Assembly (NCBI GenBank): GCA_035342095.1
Contig: DAOQWL010000020.1
Span: 1-64,000 of the forward strand
Direction of reading: 5' to 3'
DNA from: PLanc-01 sp035342095
Lineage (GTDB): Bacteria > Planctomycetota > Phycisphaerae > Sedimentisphaerales > Anaerobacaceae
DNA: 64,000 nt
The position numbers were made by a program, and so were the translations under genes. How positions within the stretch are numbered: position 1 is the first letter of the stretch; each line of letters starts with the position of its first letter. The notes under the pieces are model-generated. The model had not been told where the DNA came from, ran no database searches, and was given only the letters and a program-made list of their open reading frames with translations. This document shows, one piece after another, positions 61,655-64,000 of this stretch.

Positions 61655-62302
61655 TCATCGGATCTTGTAGCTGATCGACATGCCGTCGTTCTTTTCCATC
61701 GAGGAGCGGATGATCACTGTGTCGTAGTCAGGACTGGCCTGCACATAGTCGAGGTAGTCCTTCATGGCCCGCGCCGACTGGATCACATTGTCCGCGACGA
61801 CCACCGCGCCGGCAGACAGCTTGGGCTCGATGATCTTGAGGTACTTGAAGTAGTCGCTCTTGACGGCGTCGATGAAGACGAAGTCGATGGGGCCCTCGAT
61901 CTCAGCGAGCGTCTTGAGGGCGTCGCCCTCCACGCAGGTGACGACGTTCTCCAGCCCGACCTTGGCGAGGTTCTCGCGGGTCTGGCGGACGCGGGCGGGA
62001 TCGATTTCCAGGGTCCAGAGGTGCCCGCCGGTCCGCTCGAAGGCGATCCCCATGTTGATTGCGCCGAACCCGGCGGCCGAGCCGACCTCCACGCCCCGCT
62101 TGGCGCGGGCGGTTTCGACGAGGATGCGAAGCATCATCGCGTCGCCGGGGGCGGTGCTCAGGCCGTCCCGTTTGAAGGCTTCGATGAACTCCTTGCGGAA
62201 TTCGGGACTCACCTTGCTGCTCTCCCCGGCGTAGACGCAAAGGCCGGCGAGACTCAACGCTGCGACACACAGAGCGGCTGCGACAATAGGACGATGCTTC
62301 AT
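61655..62302 (-). CDS. Exported class I SAM-dependent O-methyltransferase-like protein
   Basis: 215 aa. A clear signal peptide (AAALCVAALSLAGLCVYAG) precedes a catechol-O-methyltransferase-like Rossmann domain: GVEVGSAAGFGAINMG (SAM loop), LWTLEIDPARV, FVFIDAVKSDYFKYL and VVVADNV. Metal ligands Asp (FIDAVK) and Asp-Asn (ADN) are as in Mg2+-dependent enzymes. Export is puzzling because SAM is cytosolic. Alternatively the N-terminus is a membrane anchor facing inward. Confidence 0.85.
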   Translation of the reverse strand: MKHRPIVAAALCVAALSLAGLCVYAGESSKVSPEFRKEFIEAFKRDGLSTAPGDAMMLRILVETARAKRGVEVGSAAGFGAINMGIAFERTGGHLWTLEIDPARVRQTRENLAKVGLENVVTCVEGDALKTLAEIEGPIDFVFIDAVKSDYFKYLKIIEPKLSAGAVVVADNVIQSARAMKDYLDYVQASPDYDTVIIRSSMEKNDGMSISYKIR

Positions 62303-62314
62303 CGGGGACACCCC

Positions 62315-62345
62315 TGTCAATTTACGATTTACGATTTACGATTTG
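62315..62345. repeat. Short tandem repeat, three units of TTTACGA
   Basis: ATTTACGATTTACGATTTACGATTTGGCGACG is a run of the 8-mer TTTACGAT, between the aldo/keto reductase and methyltransferase genes. It could vary by slippage. Confidence 0.6.
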
Positions 62346-62380
62346 GCGACGCTGCGAGCTTCATGCTTCCAGTTCCGCCT

Positions 62381-63286
62381 TCACGCCATCTCGGCCAGTG
62401 CGTTGTTCATCCGCTGGATGGCCTCGTCGATCTCGGCGGTGTTCTTGAAGCCGATGGTGACGCAGTCGAGCAGGCCGCACTGCATCGCGAAGCGGATGCT
62501 CTTTTCGCGGTCCTCGGGCGTGACGAACTTACCCTCGCCCATGATCTTCATGCCGATGATGCCCCGACCTTTGGCCCGCATGAGCTTGATCTGTTCCATG
62601 ACGGCTGTCACGTGCGATTCGTCGCTTGGTGCGTTCCATGTGGGGGCCGGAGTGTCCATCTGGACGCCTTGCGGATTGACGCGGACCAGGTGGATATCGA
62701 CCCAGTCCAGCTCGACCGCTCTCTTCAACGCCGGCAGGCTGTGGCAGGAGACGCCGTGGGCGCGGATGACCTGCTTGTCCTTGGCCTCCTGGAGCGCGTC
62801 CATGACCGGCTTGCGTTCCTCTTCCCAGTTCGGAGTAGTCGTGCAATGCACGAGCACGCTGTCGATGTACTCGACGCCGTACGTCTTGCGATAGTTGTCG
62901 AGTTCATCGAGCGGCTTCGCGGGGACGCCGCCCATCTTGGTCTGGATGAACAGCTTCTCTCGCGGCAGGCCCTTGATGGCCTCCGCGAGCATCGCATGGG
63001 TCTCGTACGACCGGGCGATGTCGATGTGCGTGATCCCCTGGTCATATGCGTACCGGATCAGGCGGGTGAAGCCGTCCTGGCCCAGGTGAGACTGGACCCG
63101 GCCGGAACTGGTGCCGCAGCCGAAGCTGAGCCGGCAGGCCTTCAGCCCGGTCTTGCCCAGCGGGACGATATCCACCGCAGTCTTCTTGCTGGCTGCCTGT
63201 GCTGCCAGAGGAGACAAGGCGAGCCCACCGGCGATAGCCGCGGTCCGTTCGATGAATTGGCGTCTGGTGAGTTGGTGTCTCTGCAT
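62381..63286 (-). CDS. Tat-exported aldo/keto reductase
   Basis: 301 aa. Twin-arginine signal TRRQFIERTAAIAGGLALSP. AKR barrel with LGKTGLKACRLSFGCGT, GITHIDIARSYETH (catalytic Asp and Tyr), KLFIQTKMGG (Lys) and VLVHCTT (His). It is an NAD(P)H-dependent reductase that is folded before export; Tat-type AKRs are typical of planctomycete and Bacteroidota carbohydrate loci. It precedes the exported methyltransferase and SMP-30 genes. Confidence 0.9.
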   Translation of the reverse strand: MQRHQLTRRQFIERTAAIAGGLALSPLAAQAASKKTAVDIVPLGKTGLKACRLSFGCGTSSGRVQSHLGQDGFTRLIRYAYDQGITHIDIARSYETHAMLAEAIKGLPREKLFIQTKMGGVPAKPLDELDNYRKTYGVEYIDSVLVHCTTTPNWEEERKPVMDALQEAKDKQVIRAHGVSCHSLPALKRAVELDWVDIHLVRVNPQGVQMDTPAPTWNAPSDESHVTAVMEQIKLMRAKGRGIIGMKIMGEGKFVTPEDREKSIRFAMQCGLLDCVTIGFKNTAEIDEAIQRMNNALAEMA

Positions 63287-63442
63287 AGATGTGCCCCTTC
63301 TCTGAAGCTGTCAAGGTGCATACGCATGTCATGCACGGCGGTTCAGTTCCATCGGCTGCATCCACGGTAAGCCTCGTTGGATGCCCCTCTATCCTGCCAG
63401 ACCCAGGCCGAAAAGGCAACAGTTTTGTCCGGCGTGACCGGA

Positions 63443-63471
63443 TTGACTCGTCGATGGAGGTGTGCTACCAT
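63443..63471 (+). promoter_or_regulatory. Putative promoter of the right-edge pair
   Basis: TTGACT (63443-63448), a 17-nt spacer and extended -10 TGCTACCAT with hexamer TACCAT (63466-63471), 44 nt before the first gene. Confidence 0.5.
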
Positions 63472-63515
63472 TGTGCTAGTGGTGAATCTCGAGCGCGACG
63501 GATACTGGAAGTGTC

Positions 63516-63767
63516 ATGAAGAAGGGGCAGGCAAACGTCGGCGGATTGACGAACCAACTTGTTGCCCAATCGCGCGTGATTGCGCGAGGCCGGCGTATCC
63601 GTGATCTGGACCGGCTTCTCAAAGAGTACGGTGGCAGACCCTCGATGTGGACCAAGAGAAGCAGTCCGGTGGTTGAAGCGGAGGGCCAGAAGTACGAGTA
63701 TCATTGGTATGAGCATCATGGACTCGGGAGATTCGAGGTCAAGAGAAAGAAGGTGACTGACTCATGA
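63516..63767 (+). CDS. Small toxin-domain-like protein
   Basis: 83 aa. The layout (RIRDLDRLLKEYGGRPSMW, then EYHWYEHHGLGRFEVKRKKV) resembles C-terminal toxin domains of polymorphic/RHS-type toxins, which often combine a helix, 'GG...W' and 'HWYE...GR..K.K'. Here it stands alone without a delivery region. Its stop overlaps the next gene by 4 nt (ATGA), as in toxin-immunity or toxin-antitoxin pairs. Function unproven. It has a promoter-like site and only a weak GGAAG ribosome-binding site. Confidence 0.55.
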   Translation: MKKGQANVGGLTNQLVAQSRVIARGRRIRDLDRLLKEYGGRPSMWTKRSSPVVEAEGQKYEYHWYEHHGLGRFEVKRKKVTDS

Positions 63768-64000
63768 TTGTCAAGCTGAGAGAAGAGAGTGCCGATTTCT
63801 CCGATCTGACAATGGATCAGCCCTATTTTGTGATCGGAATTGAGGCGGACGACTATCGAATACTGAACGACCACGGCAAGCCCTATCTCTATCCGGCCCA
63901 TCTGTTCGAAGTGGTCGATCCGCACGAGCCGACCGCCTGGGTGACGGAGTACGGGGACGATGGAGAACGCTACTCGTATCCGCCCGAATTGAATGAAGCT
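63764..64000 (+). CDS. Probable immunity-like protein, cut by the window end
   Basis: At least 79 residues, open at the right edge. It begins MIVKLREESADFSDLTMDQP and continues with IGIEADDYRILNDHGKPYLY, then LFEVVDPHEP and EYGDDGERYSYPPELNEA. It is acidic (many Asp/Glu), soluble and coupled by a 4-nt overlap to the toxin-domain-like gene. It looks like a small conserved acidic protein family found beside toxin-like ORFs; the immunity role is inferred from context only. Confidence 0.55.
   Translation, partial: MIVKLREESADFSDLTMDQPYFVIGIEADDYRILNDHGKPYLYPAHLFEVVDPHEPTAWVTEYGDDGERYSYPPELNEA

Noticed and set aside
1..64000. CRISPR array, prophage, intact IS element or rRNA/tRNA genes
   Set aside because: No regularly spaced direct repeats, transposase/integrase motifs or RNA gene folds were seen.

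Overview
The window is about 64 kb of GC-rich chromosomal DNA with tightly packed genes in short operons on both strands. I see no rRNA, tRNA, CRISPR array, phage or intact insertion sequence. The content points to a Planctomycetota bacterium, most likely of the class Phycisphaerae. The clues are prepilin-like proteins of the DUF1559 type, PQQ-repeat beta-propeller proteins, very large secreted glycoside hydrolases, an ECF sigma factor with a long C-terminal extension, a PPi-type phosphofructokinase and many exported proteins of unknown function. This placement is inference from gene content; no marker gene was available.

Left part (1-16 kb): a zinc-ribbon membrane protein, an SGNH hydrolase and PPi-phosphofructokinase (pfp), with a clear terminator. 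A minus-strand set follows: a small lipoprotein, a decayed DUF6807 fragment, a secreted HEAT-repeat protein, a PQQ propeller and a DinG/XPD-type helicase. An exported bleomycin-hydrolase-type peptidase has its own promoter. Three exported minus-strand proteins then follow, including a 1018-residue protein made of seven PPC domains and a LamG domain.

Middle part (16-38 kb): two Hsp20 genes lie behind a textbook sigma-54 promoter. A 1390-residue three-module carbohydrate enzyme is next, then a PQQ protein. A compact signalling cassette on the minus strand comprises a CHASE2 adenylate cyclase, an MBL-fold hydrolase and an MscS-type channel with a PKA-like cyclic-nucleotide-binding domain. A lipoprotein M48 peptidase and an SH3 protein lie upstream of it. 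A giant GH2 enzyme with a CBM9-like partner is followed by an ECF sigma / small membrane protein / CnrX-Spy-like sensor operon.

Type II secretion locus (38-51.4 kb): one plus-strand operon encodes a Gly/Gln-rich exported protein, then GspE, F, G, H, I, J, K, L, M, C and D, ending at a strong terminator. GspD has extra N-domains separated by Ser/Gly/Met-rich loops, and GspK carries EF-hand-like loops. This machine could export the many large hydrolases in the region (inference).

Right part (51-64 kb): two prepilin-like proteins, a pair of CBS-domain proteins, a decayed hydrolase fragment, a PAP2 phosphatase, a YgiQ-type radical SAM protein, a MarC protein, the extended ECF sigma factor, and a minus-strand trio (SMP-30/gluconolactonase, exported O-methyltransferase, Tat-exported aldo/keto reductase). 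At the right edge is a small toxin-domain-like protein overlapping a probable immunity protein cut by the window end. Several intergenic spaces carry short REP-like palindromes.
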